Shown: positions 9,301 through 15,950 of the stretch, in pieces | How the letters are laid out: the number at the start of each line of letters is the position of its first letter | How positions within the stretch are numbered: position 1 is the stretch's first letter | Source of the DNA: Gp6-AA40 sp035711805 | Lineage (GTDB): Bacteria; Acidobacteriota; Vicinamibacteria; Vicinamibacterales; UBA2999 | Direction of reading: 5' to 3' | Assembly: GCA_035711805.1 (NCBI GenBank) | Contig: DASTBV010000010.1 | Span: 1-64,000 of the forward strand | Length of the DNA stretch: 64,000 bases | The notes under the pieces: model-generated | Database searches by the model: none | The model's input: the letters and a program-made list of their open reading frames with translations, nothing else | Told to the model about the DNA's origin: nothing | Position numbers and translations under genes: made by a program

Positions 9301-9474
9301 GACGACCGAGCGCGTCTTCTCGATGAGCGCGGGGCTCGAGGCTTCAACCGTGACGCCGGGCAGTACGGCGCCCGACGCATCTTTCACCGTGCCGACAATC
9401 CCCTGCGCGGACACGACCGTGGGCGCGAGGACGAGTCCTACAGCGATCAGGAAACGTTTCGACAACCGATACAT
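6319..9474 (-). CDS. TonB-dependent receptor with N-terminal carboxypeptidase-regulatory domain
   Basis: 1,051 residues from ATG 9474, chosen for the strong GGAGGGAAGGA site just upstream and the signal peptide RLSKRFLIAVGLVLAPTVVS. After cleavage at SAQG comes a ~90-residue carboxypeptidase-regulatory (Ig-like) domain (VGTVKDASGAVLPGVTVEAS), then a plug domain (residues ~130-240) and a long beta-barrel ending in the outer-membrane signature KISAQFDF. This is the CarboxypepD_reg/Oar-like class abundant in Acidobacteria, about 1,000-1,200 residues long. The ligand is unknown; there is no SusD partner beside it. Divergently transcribed from a LysR regulator, which probably controls it. Confidence 0.95.
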   Translation of the reverse strand: MYRLSKRFLIAVGLVLAPTVVSAQGIVGTVKDASGAVLPGVTVEASSPALIEKTRSVVTNGVGQYSIDDLRPGTYTISFTLQGFTPIRREGIVLTGTFIARVDQDLKVGAVAEAITVTGEPPVVDTTSARTEQTFTGATVSDIPSGRQYFSFTALVPAINVQGNDVGSSSGPIFSVFQIHGGRRNEGQVQVNGQSAGYQGMGVSGYTPEVGNAEEINVTLSGALAESVTGGPQVNVIQKQGGNSFSGNMFFNYAGDAFQTENLSDAQKATGLTPISLEKLWDVNPAFGGPVLRDRLWFFASFRHQGNRQRINMFTNANAGDPTKWTYEPTTKQAIDDGTWKNTSGRLTWQATPRNKIDGWMNVQYNCQHCIEGGSRSGLSFTGLIASPEAQSFTQNHPSMLGKISWSSPVTNRLLLEANVGLGPYFWWGSEQKNSYDSTMIQVQDDALVIPANRSPTGSALPLQNINYRAAFWSGHTGHTTIYEGATSYVTGSHSSKFGIRYHRNDSTFPKNYYNDSQLKYHFQGAPPGYPLPLPSSGTVPYQITMYADHASDQNQHQGIFAMYAQDRWQVGRLSLQGGLRFEYLRDWFDEQQMGPNVFVPTALVFPAQDGPLSQKDLMPRFGATYDVFGNGRTAAKFFLGKYLTTVNTVDEWANFSPAGIGRFVAQTTRPWNDATFGLGDSRSGNYRPDCDLLNTAANGECGPMANPNFGRITPSLLTVDPAVTDAWNAREYSWDLNLAVVQEIFPRVSVEVGYFRRTWGNTLVTVNRALTPADFDAFQYTVPSDPKLPGGGGNTLTFYDIKPGKFGQFDNFRTHSDNLGGIDNTYNGVDLTLNARLRNVTVQAGFSTGNRVEDDCGVVRAHPEVYIFGPWGGSQPFLADSPFVGGLGQWPQAFCRRESGWQTNAKGLASYMVPRLDVLVSGTFHSVPFAGANFPSISQQSLSGLALALQIPGVITQTNLGRGFSSGQAVQFFNLVEPGTKYGDRLNGVDLRFGKVFRHANTRTMVALDVFNVANSNTVDVYVQNYGPNYLSPVSVTSARLFKISAQFDF

Positions 9475-9666
9475 AGTCCTTCCCTCCGAGGTTGAGAGAC
9501 ACCCCGCCCGAACCGCACCCTGACAGGTTTCTTCCGGTGTACCAGAACCGTAGCCCGGCCAGAAATATATGTTTCGTTTCAACTAAGAGGTTTTTGATAT
9601 CAGTGAGGCGGATTTCTGCTGAAAAGACGGCAAGAAGACGGCGTTCGCTGTGCTAGGCTTCGCCGC
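9475..9666. promoter_or_regulatory. divergent TonB receptor/LysR control region
   Basis: 192 bases between divergent starts with an AT-rich patch around 9565-9605 (GAAATATATGTTTCG, TTTTTGATATC) that stands out in this high-GC DNA and is the likely site of both promoters and LysR binding. I could not define -35/-10 boxes with confidence. Confidence 0.45.
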
Positions 9667-10638
9667 ATGGAGCTGCGTCATCTGCGGTATGTGGTCGCTG
9701 TGGCCGACACGCTTCACTTCGGCCACGCGGCGGAGCGGCTCCACCTCAGCCAGCCGCCGCTCAGCCAGCAGATCCGCCAGCTGGAAACGGAGCTGGGCGT
9801 CGCGCTGTTCCACCGCACGAAACGGCACGTCGAGCTGACCGACGCCGGCAAGCTGTTCGTCGAGGAGGCGCGCGTCATTCTCGCGCACGCCGCGCACGCG
9901 TCGAACCTGGCGCTGCGCGTGAACCAGGGTGAAGTCGGCCAGCTGTCCATCGGCGCTGCCGGACCGGCCGACGCGCAGGTCTTCGTCGACATCCTCCGCG
10001 CATTCGCGCGGCGGCATCCGCAGATCCGGATGGTGGTGCGGAACATGGGCTCCGCGGAGCAGGCCCGCGCGATCCGTGAAGGACGTTTACATGTCGGATT
10101 CGTCGCGCTCCCGATCGACGAACCGGATCTGGCCACCGAGACGGTGCTGCGGCGGCCGATCGTGATTGCACTGCCGCGCAATCACCCGCTGGCGGCGCGG
10201 GGACGCGTTCCACTGCACGCCCTCGCCAACGAACCGCACATCATGTTCGCGCGCCGGATGGGTCCACGCCTCTACGATGCCGTGCTGGCCGCGTGCCGGG
10301 AGGCCGGTTTCACCATGCAGATCGCTCACGAGGTCGACAATCTCCACACGGCGTGCGCGCTGGTCGAGGCCGGCCTCGGCGTGTGCTTTGTGCCGGCGGC
10401 GATTCAGGAGAAGCACTCGACGGGGATCATCCTGCGACCGGTGTCGCCGGCGCTGCCGCACGTCGAGTCCCAGCTCGCGATCGCCTACAAACCACAGTCG
10501 TGCGAGCTGGTCTCTCTGTTCGTCGACGTCGTCCGGGAAGTGCTGGCGACGCGGCGGAGCCGCTCACGCGGCCCACGGCGGTCAGCGCAGGCCCCTCGAC
10601 CTGGCTCGGGGCAAGCCGTCAGAATGGCGTCGGCGTAG
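9667..10638 (+). CDS. LysR-family transcriptional regulator
   Basis: 323 residues. N-terminal winged helix of the LysR type (LRYVVAVADTLHFGHAAER, LSQPPLSQQIRQLE, LFHRTKRHVELTDAGKLF), then an effector-binding domain from residue ~90 (VGQLSIGAAGPADAQVF to the C-terminus). The effector domain resembles the BenM/CatM-like aromatic-compound sensors in general layout, but the ligand cannot be assigned. Gene orientation, divergent from the TonB receptor across 192 bases, is the classical arrangement for a LysR protein regulating its neighbour. The last ~30 residues are basic, low complexity and probably disordered. Confidence 0.95.
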   Translation: MELRHLRYVVAVADTLHFGHAAERLHLSQPPLSQQIRQLETELGVALFHRTKRHVELTDAGKLFVEEARVILAHAAHASNLALRVNQGEVGQLSIGAAGPADAQVFVDILRAFARRHPQIRMVVRNMGSAEQARAIREGRLHVGFVALPIDEPDLATETVLRRPIVIALPRNHPLAARGRVPLHALANEPHIMFARRMGPRLYDAVLAACREAGFTMQIAHEVDNLHTACALVEAGLGVCFVPAAIQEKHSTGIILRPVSPALPHVESQLAIAYKPQSCELVSLFVDVVREVLATRRSRSRGPRRSAQAPRPGSGQAVRMASA

Positions 10639-10653
10639 CCGCCGCGATCGACT

Positions 10654-11004
10654 CTAAAGGCGCGCGCCGACGAGACCTCTCAGCCTGGCGTTCGTCGCGT
10701 CGTCCATATCGGCAAACCGCACGGCGAAACCAATGCCGGGCGACGCGCCGATGACCGTCCCATGGACGCTGAGCTCGCCGTCGGGCACCGCTACGCAGAT
10801 TTCCCGCACATGCGTGCCCTCCGGCGGAACAGTGAAGCGATCGTCGATATAGCAGCCGGTTGGACTGATGCTGCTGACGCGCGCCTGCTGCTCACCCCAC
10901 GGGCTCACCCAGTTGCACTCGAAATACCGGTAGATGCGCTGCCGCTGCCGACGGCCGTTCCGCGGGCCTCGGTTCCAGAGGGCAGTAAACCATTGCCCAG
11001 CCAT
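10654..11004 (-). CDS. PilZ-like domain protein
   Basis: 116 residues from ATG 11004, selected because CTTTGGAGAAA lies upstream and because the longer open frame beyond it reads through the neighbouring gene on the same strand. The product shows a basic cluster RRQRQRIYRYFEC, then VSSISPTGCYID and a final GIGFAVRFADMD strand, the layout of a PilZ barrel. The canonical (D/N)xSxxG motif reads SISPTG, so the first residue is not Asp/Asn and cyclic-di-GMP binding may be weak or absent. Stand-alone PilZ proteins act as c-di-GMP receptors in motility or surface regulation; the partner is unknown. Confidence 0.75.
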   Translation of the reverse strand: MAGQWFTALWNRGPRNGRRQRQRIYRYFECNWVSPWGEQQARVSSISPTGCYIDDRFTVPPEGTHVREICVAVPDGELSVHGTVIGASPGIGFAVRFADMDDATNARLRGLVGARL

Positions 11005-11144
11005 CGTGTTTCTCCAAAGGGGTCTGCGTACACCGACCGGCAAGAACAGCGCCAACGTCCGCGCGGCCTGTATCTGCAGTTGCGGGCACAACTGTCCCGA
11101 CCGGCGATCACAGTTATGTGCGGTCAAACACAACTGGCGTCGGT

Positions 11145-11681
11145 CTAGAAACCGATCGTCGTCGCGATGCCGATGCCCACTCCGCCCGCCGGCGCGGCCT
11201 GAATTCGAGATACTGGCACAATATAGAGAGCCCGCCGGTGGCGTGCGTCGACGACCTGGCCTGTGACACCTCCGGACACCGGCGCGAAAAACGACCACCA
11301 GATACACCCCACATCGACGCCATAGCCGGGCCCGCTGGTCTTGCACTTGACCCATGCGGCCAGCGCGCCGGCGCCAATCCCAATCAGCGTTCCGTTCGCG
11401 GTCGAATCCCGTTCCTCGACCCGGCGCACGCCAAGTGCGGAAACCGCCAGGCGCTCGGAGCGGAAGTTCCACCGGCGGCGGCGAAGCTCGAGTCGATCGC
11501 CGGCAACAGACACGACCTTCCCGCTGATGCTGCGGCCGCCCTCGAGATCGACGACGATGGCCGTTCCCGGTCTGATCAATGCGGACAGCCGACCGAACGA
11601 TTGAACTGGCTCCTGCGCCGTGACTTCTCCGGACAGCACACCGAGAGCAGCCACCATGAGCAAACCACGCCTGATTGCCAT
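11145..11681 (-). CDS. exported protein of unknown function with glycine-rich segment
   Basis: 178 residues from ATG 11681 (CCGGAGACG just upstream). A signal peptide (AIRRGLLMVAALGVLSGEVT, cleavage near TAQ) is followed by a small beta-type domain (VVDLEGGRSISGKVVSVAGDRLEL) that looks like an SH3/LSm-like fold used in many bacterial exported proteins, then a Gly/Ala-rich hydrophobic stretch (NGTLIGIGAGALAAWVKC) with two Cys residues (KCKTSG and VGCIW). No family confidently recognised. It lies 140 bases upstream of, and co-directional with, the PilZ gene. Confidence 0.7.
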   Translation of the reverse strand: MAIRRGLLMVAALGVLSGEVTAQEPVQSFGRLSALIRPGTAIVVDLEGGRSISGKVVSVAGDRLELRRRRWNFRSERLAVSALGVRRVEERDSTANGTLIGIGAGALAAWVKCKTSGPGYGVDVGCIWWSFFAPVSGGVTGQVVDARHRRALYIVPVSRIQAAPAGGVGIGIATTIGF

Positions 11682-11790
11682 TGGACGTCTCCGGGGAACA
11701 CATGCAGCGTAGCCGTCGCATGCGGTCCACGTCCTGACGCCGCGCTGAAACGTCCTGAACGCGCGTCGCTGCACAGAAAGGCAATACGAT

Positions 11791-12666
11791 GTGGCAATGC
11801 GCACGTCCCCATCCGATTCGTCAGCCGACCGCCTTCGCCGGCGGCTGCAGCAGCCAGGCATCCTGGTCATGCCCGGCTGCCACGACGCGATGTCGGCCAG
11901 GCTGATTCAGGAGGCCGGCTTCGAAATCGGTTTCATGAGCGGCTTCGCCGTGTCGGCGTCACGTCTCGGCATGCCCGACACGGGGCTGATCTCGTACGGC
12001 GAGCTGGTCGATCAGGGAACGAACATCTGCCGGGCGGTGACGATCCCGATGATCGGCGACGGCGATACCGGCTTCGGCAGCGCGCAGAACGTGAAGCGCA
12101 CGGTGCAGGGCTACGCGCGCGCGGGGTTCGCCTGCATCATGCTGGAGGACCAGGTCGCACCGAAGCGCTGCGGCCACACCGAAGGCAAGGCCGTGGTCGC
12201 GCGGGAGGAAGCGCTGATGCGCATCCGCGCCGCCGTCGACGCGCGCGACGCCGGCGAGGACATCCTGATCATGGCGCGCACCGATGCCCGCATCGACGGC
12301 CTCGACGAGGCGATCGCGCGCTGCCGCCGGTTTCGCGAGATTGGCGCCGACATCACCTTCCTCGAGGCGCCGACGAACGAAGCCGAGATGCGCCGTTATT
12401 GTACCGAGGTGGACGGGCCGAAGATGGCCAACCTCATCGAGGGCGGTAAGACACCGCTGCTGCCCCCGGCGCAGCTGGACGCCATCGGCTACGCGATCGC
12501 CGTGTATCCATTGACGATGCTGAATGTGTCGATTCAGGCGATGCGGTCGGCGCTCAAGAACCTGAGGGCCGGTGAGCGCGCGGCGGCCGCGATGGAGTTC
12601 GACGAGCTGAAGCAGGCGGTCGGCTTCCCTGCGTACTACGCCGAAGAAGCGCGTTACAAGGTGTAG
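11791..12666 (+). CDS. isocitrate lyase/PEP mutase-family enzyme
   Basis: 291 residues. A TIM-barrel protein with the family's active-site signature PKRCGH (residues ~130), the metal-binding aspartates in MIGDGDTGFG and the E in CIMLEDQVAP. Members with the KRCGH form cleave 2-methylisocitrate, oxaloacetate-like or related 2,3-dicarboxylates; the exact substrate here is not set by sequence. GTG 11791 has AGAAAGG nine bases upstream; an in-frame ATG six bases later is a possible alternative. The glutathione peroxidase starts 4 bases after its stop, so the two form an operon. Confidence 0.9.
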   Translation: MAMRTSPSDSSADRLRRRLQQPGILVMPGCHDAMSARLIQEAGFEIGFMSGFAVSASRLGMPDTGLISYGELVDQGTNICRAVTIPMIGDGDTGFGSAQNVKRTVQGYARAGFACIMLEDQVAPKRCGHTEGKAVVAREEALMRIRAAVDARDAGEDILIMARTDARIDGLDEAIARCRRFREIGADITFLEAPTNEAEMRRYCTEVDGPKMANLIEGGKTPLLPPAQLDAIGYAIAVYPLTMLNVSIQAMRSALKNLRAGERAAAAMEFDELKQAVGFPAYYAEEARYKV

Positions 12667-12670
12667 GCCG

Positions 12671-13162
12671 TTGGCAGATTCGTCACTGTACGACATCGAC
12701 GTCAGAACCATCAGCGGCCAGACGCAGTCGCTTGGCGCCTATCGCGGAAAGACGCTCCTCATCGTGAACGTCGCGAGCCAGTGCGGATTCACTCCGCAAT
12801 ACGAAGGGCTCGAGGCGTTGTTTCGCAAATACCAGAATCAGGGATTCGTGGTCCTCGGCTTCCCGTGCAATCAGTTCGGCCGGCAGGAGCCTGGCACGGA
12901 GGCGGAGATTCAACGGTTCTGCACCTCGTCGTACGACGTCACGTTTCCGCTGTTCGCCAAGATCGACGTGAACGGCCCGGCGACGCATCCGCTCTACGAA
13001 CACCTCAAGTCGGCGCGGCCGGGTCTTCTGGGGACCGAGGCGATCAAGTGGAACTTCACGAAGTTCCTCGTGAACGCGCAGGGCGACGTCGTCGCCCGCT
13101 ACGCGCCGTCAGATACGCCGGAGAAGATCGACCGCGACCTCGCGAAGCTGCTTGCCGAATGA
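12671..13162 (+). CDS. glutathione peroxidase-type thiol peroxidase
   Basis: 163 residues with TTG start. Family motifs: NVASQCGF (peroxidatic Cys38), LGFPCNQFGRQEPG (Cys66 and Gln) and KWNFTKFLV (Trp127, Asn128), giving the Cys-Gln-Trp-Asn tetrad. Cys84 in QRFCTSS is the usual resolving cysteine of the atypical two-cysteine, thioredoxin-dependent bacterial enzymes. No signal peptide, so cytoplasmic. It detoxifies hydrogen peroxide or lipid peroxides. Shares an operon with the isocitrate lyase-family gene and ends just before a palindromic repeat. Confidence 0.95.
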   Translation: MADSSLYDIDVRTISGQTQSLGAYRGKTLLIVNVASQCGFTPQYEGLEALFRKYQNQGFVVLGFPCNQFGRQEPGTEAEIQRFCTSSYDVTFPLFAKIDVNGPATHPLYEHLKSARPGLLGTEAIKWNFTKFLVNAQGDVVARYAPSDTPEKIDRDLAKLLAE

Positions 13163-13175
13163 GCTGATGGCTTTC

Positions 13176-13226
13176 GTGGGGCGAGCCTTGCAGGCTCGCC
13201 TCGCGAACCCGCAGGGTTCGCGCCAC
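13176..13226 (-). repeat. bimodular REP-like palindrome, copy 2
   Basis: GTGGGGCGAGCCTTGCAGG... ending CGCGCCAC: the reverse orientation of copy 1, with both hairpin modules. It lies between convergent gene ends (peroxidase and dioxygenase), a typical REP position. Confidence 0.8.
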
Positions 13227-13242
13227 GGAAGCGAAGTCCGCG

Positions 13243-14205
13243 CTAGGTCAGCACCAGCGAGCGCATGCTGATCCCGGGCCACTGAAAGCCCTCGCAGAAC
13301 GTTTCGATCGGACCGCCGCGCTCGACCAGCCCCAGGCAATACAGGAGCGGCAGGAAGTGGTCGTACGACGGATGCGCGAGCGTCGCCAGTGAACCGAGCG
13401 ACAGAAAATTGATCGCCTCCTCGTGGCGGCCGGCGGCGATCGCCGACGCCATCCGCCGGTCGAACTCGATCGCCCAGTCGCGCGGCGTCTTCGTCACGCC
13501 GGTGCCACCGCGCTCACGCAGGTTGTGCACGACGTTGCCCGATCCGATGACGAGCACGCCCTTCGAACGGAGACTCCGCAGCCGCTGTCCCAGCTCGTAG
13601 TGAAACTGCGGCGGGCGGCTGAAGTCGACGCTGAGCTGCAGCACCGGGATGTCGGCGGCGGGATACATGTACTTGAGCGGCAGCCACGTGCCGTGGTCGA
13701 GCCCCCACGCGGTGTCGCGGTGGACCGCCGTGTGCCCTTCCAGCGCGCGCGTGACTTCCCGCACCACGGCCGGGTGTCCCGGTGCCGGATATCTGAACTC
13801 GTAGATCTCGCGCGGAAAACCGCTGATGTCGTAGTTCATCGCCGGCGTGTTGCCGGTGACGAGCGAGGCGCCCTCGGTGAGCCAATGCGCCGAGACCATC
13901 AGGATCGCCGCTGGCCGCGGCAGCGTGCGGCCAATGCGCCCCCACTGCTCGGTCCAGACATTGGGATCGATCACGCTGAACGGCGTGCCGTGACCGACGA
14001 AGACCACCGGCATTCGCTCGGTCGCCGGCAGCTCTTCGAGCACGCCCAGCGCCTCGTCCAACCCCGCCGGCCTGCGCAGCACCATCGCCGCAACCGTGCC
14101 GGCGCCCAGTGCGCCGAGCGCCGCAAGCACGGCACGGCGGCCGCCGTTTACAGGCGCAGCGTTCGGCTGGGTCGCAGAAGGGTTTCGGTGTTTCCGGCGT
14201 GACAT
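13243..14205 (-). CDS. LigB/DODA-type class III extradiol ring-cleavage dioxygenase, membrane-anchored or exported
   Basis: 320 residues. After an N-terminal RRKHRN segment and a hydrophobic stretch (RAVLAALGALGAGTVAAMVL) comes the 4,5-DOPA dioxygenase fold: FVGHGTPFSVID, MVSAHWLTEGASLVTG, WGLDHGTWLPLKYM and VIGSGNVVHNL supply the conserved metal-site histidines. Family members open catechol-type rings with Fe(II) or Zn. The cytosolic homologues (YgiD type) are ~260 residues, so the extra N-terminal signal or anchor is unusual. Last gene of a four-gene minus-strand unit; it starts 7 bases after the upstream stop. Confidence 0.9.
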   Translation of the reverse strand: MSRRKHRNPSATQPNAAPVNGGRRAVLAALGALGAGTVAAMVLRRPAGLDEALGVLEELPATERMPVVFVGHGTPFSVIDPNVWTEQWGRIGRTLPRPAAILMVSAHWLTEGASLVTGNTPAMNYDISGFPREIYEFRYPAPGHPAVVREVTRALEGHTAVHRDTAWGLDHGTWLPLKYMYPAADIPVLQLSVDFSRPPQFHYELGQRLRSLRSKGVLVIGSGNVVHNLRERGGTGVTKTPRDWAIEFDRRMASAIAAGRHEEAINFLSLGSLATLAHPSYDHFLPLLYCLGLVERGGPIETFCEGFQWPGISMRSLVLT

Positions 14206-14212
14206 TTATCCC

Positions 14213-15238
14213 TTAACGGCCGCCGAGGGGACTCGATGGCTGACGGTTTCTGACGAGATCGCGAATGACTTCGTCGTAGTACGGCTTGTCCTTGAGGCTT
14301 GCGCGCGAGGCGGGGAAATACGTCAGCGCCACGCTCAGCACGCTTGGATTCAGCGCCGTCAGCGAGACCGCGGTCCGCTCGCCTCCCGACAGCCGTGTGT
14401 TGTCGATCATCGGGAAATCGAACAGTCCGACGAGGAAGTTGGTGTCGATTTCCCGCTTCGCCTGGAGGTCGAGAGCCGGCTGCCGGCATTCTTCGTCGGT
14501 CAACGGTTGCGTGACGTAGAGATGCACGAGCACTTCGCGCGCCGCCTCGTTGTACTGCAGCAGCTCGAGCCTGAACTGTCGGTAACGCGCGGTGCCGTCT
14601 GTCGTGTTCATCGACAGGCAGACGCGGGCAGCCCCTTCGCCGGGCTTCATCTGCGGATCCGGAACCGTTCTCGTTCCGAACATGAGAAACGCCTGCAGGT
14701 CGTTGATCTTTTCGGGCAGAGCGTCGCCGCGCTCGATCATCCCGGCCTCGGAAAGTGCCGTGAGCTGGTGCTCGATGACCTGCAGCGCGACCGATTCGAG
14801 ACGGCTGCGGAGCTCGGTGTTCGTGTCGCGCTCCTCGACGCCGATGCGCCGCTGGACGTCCTTGAAGAGGGGCCCGATATCGAGCGACTCGTGAAAGTTG
14901 TAGGCGAGCAGCTCCAGACTGAGAATCTGCTGGCGAATCAGCTCCTCGGAGGACAGGCGCAGCGAAGGATCCCGAGCCATGAACGTGGTCAGGATCGAAT
15001 TGAACATGTCCTTGCGGAGATTGCTGTCGGCCTCTTCGCGCCGTCCCATCATCTCGGCGTAGAGGCGGATGTTGCTTTCCACCTGCTGCCGCTCGTTGAG
15101 CGACGAGTTGAACCAGTAGCCAAGGACGAGCGTGACCAGCGGAAGGGCGAGCGCCTTGATCAGATCGACCCAGGTGCTGCCCGCTTTCACGTCGCGCTGG
15201 ACTGCAGGCTGGGGAACCTCCCCGTCGCTCGTGCTCAC
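14213..15238 (-). CDS. membrane-anchored protein of unknown function
   Basis: 341 residues, GTG start. The start codon overlaps the stop of the upstream gene (GTGA), so it is translationally coupled. One transmembrane helix near residues 25-48 (KALALPLVTLVLGYWFNSSL) is followed by a long helical, charged domain (NERQQVESNIRLYAEMMGRREE and onward) that may be cytoplasmic. No family recognised. Its place between a small carboxypeptidase-regulatory-like protein and the dioxygenase suggests a shared membrane process. Confidence 0.75.
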   Translation of the reverse strand: MSTSDGEVPQPAVQRDVKAGSTWVDLIKALALPLVTLVLGYWFNSSLNERQQVESNIRLYAEMMGRREEADSNLRKDMFNSILTTFMARDPSLRLSSEELIRQQILSLELLAYNFHESLDIGPLFKDVQRRIGVEERDTNTELRSRLESVALQVIEHQLTALSEAGMIERGDALPEKINDLQAFLMFGTRTVPDPQMKPGEGAARVCLSMNTTDGTARYRQFRLELLQYNEAAREVLVHLYVTQPLTDEECRQPALDLQAKREIDTNFLVGLFDFPMIDNTRLSGGERTAVSLTALNPSVLSVALTYFPASRASLKDKPYYDEVIRDLVRNRQPSSPLGGR

Positions 15239-15579
15239 CGGCGCTTCAGCTCGTACTTCCCATCCGAGAGCTTCACCAGTTCGTAGTTGTAGGCGGCGGG
15301 ATTCGGTCCCGAGAAGACAGCCGCGGACGGCCGTCCCTCATACGACGGCAGCGTCAGCGTGCACTGCCCTTGCTCGGATACGTTGATGCGGTACGAACCG
15401 TCGGCGGCGGTGGTTCCGGTCACCGCCGCTTCTTTCCCGCACTGGATTTCGATCGCGGCACCCTTGACGCCCTGCCCGCCGAGGACGATGGTGCCGTAGA
15501 TCTGCCCGGCGTCCACCACCGCAGGAAGCGTGAGCAGCGCGAACGCCATGCAGCTTGTGGCGAAGACTTTCATGGTCAT
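15235..15579 (-). CDS. small exported carboxypeptidase-regulatory-like protein
   Basis: 114 residues. ATG 15579 overlaps the upstream stop as ATGA; a second ATG six bases later is possible. Signal peptide KVFATSCMAFALLTLPAVVDA is followed by a single Ig-like carboxypeptidase-regulatory domain (IYGTIVLGGQGVKGAAIEI, GTTAADGSYRINVSEQG) that makes up almost the whole mature protein. Such domains act as binding or scaffolding modules in the periplasm or on the surface. The protein is coupled by overlapping codons to genes on both sides. Confidence 0.85.
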   Translation of the reverse strand: MTMKVFATSCMAFALLTLPAVVDAGQIYGTIVLGGQGVKGAAIEIQCGKEAAVTGTTAADGSYRINVSEQGQCTLTLPSYEGRPSAAVFSGPNPAAYNYELVKLSDGKYELKRR

Positions 15580-15827
15580 CACGGAACCTGGACGCCGTTG
15601 GCGTCGTGATAATGGCCATGCGCCGGATCCCAGACACGCACACCACCCGTGCTGCCGGTGCGGAATGACGCCGCGGCCGCGGCCAGGCCGCCGACGATTG
15701 CCAGGCCGACAACCGCCATGAGCACGCGCGACTGACGTCTGCTGCTCGTCTTCGACTCGCAGCATTTCTTGAACTTGCGCCCGCTGCCGCAGGGACAGAG
15801 ATCGTTTCGGCCGGTCTTTGCTGCCAT
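15579..15827 (-). CDS. SEC-C zinc motif membrane protein
   Basis: 82 residues. Begins with a SEC-C motif (NDLCPCGSGRKFKKCC), the zinc-binding tail known from SecA, followed by a transmembrane helix (VLMAVVGLAIVGGLAAAAA) and a short periplasmic tail ending HGHYHDANGVQVP with three His residues. The motif may contact SecB or ribosomes as in SecA (established for SecA, inferred here). First gene of the coupled operon 15827-13243. Because the motif is at the extreme N-terminus, the start is well supported. Confidence 0.85.
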   Translation of the reverse strand: MAAKTGRNDLCPCGSGRKFKKCCESKTSSRRQSRVLMAVVGLAIVGGLAAAAASFRTGSTGGVRVWDPAHGHYHDANGVQVP

Positions 15828-15905
15828 AGAAACCCCCGTGCTGTAACAGCCAATTTACAGCACAGTTGGGCGTTTCGGGTCTACCTCTGGCATATCCGCC
15901 GGCGG

Positions 15906-15950
15906 GACGTGGCTTCCGCCTTCAGGTGGCTTCCGCCTGAAGGCGGAAGC
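15906..15950. repeat. GCTTCCGCCTGAAGGCGGAAGC palindrome with half copy
   Basis: A 22-base perfect palindrome (15929-15950) preceded by a partial copy GTGGCTTCCGCCTTCAGG. It sits directly at the 3' end of the M56 gene. Related to the GGCGGAAGC stretches at 25480-25515. Confidence 0.65.
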
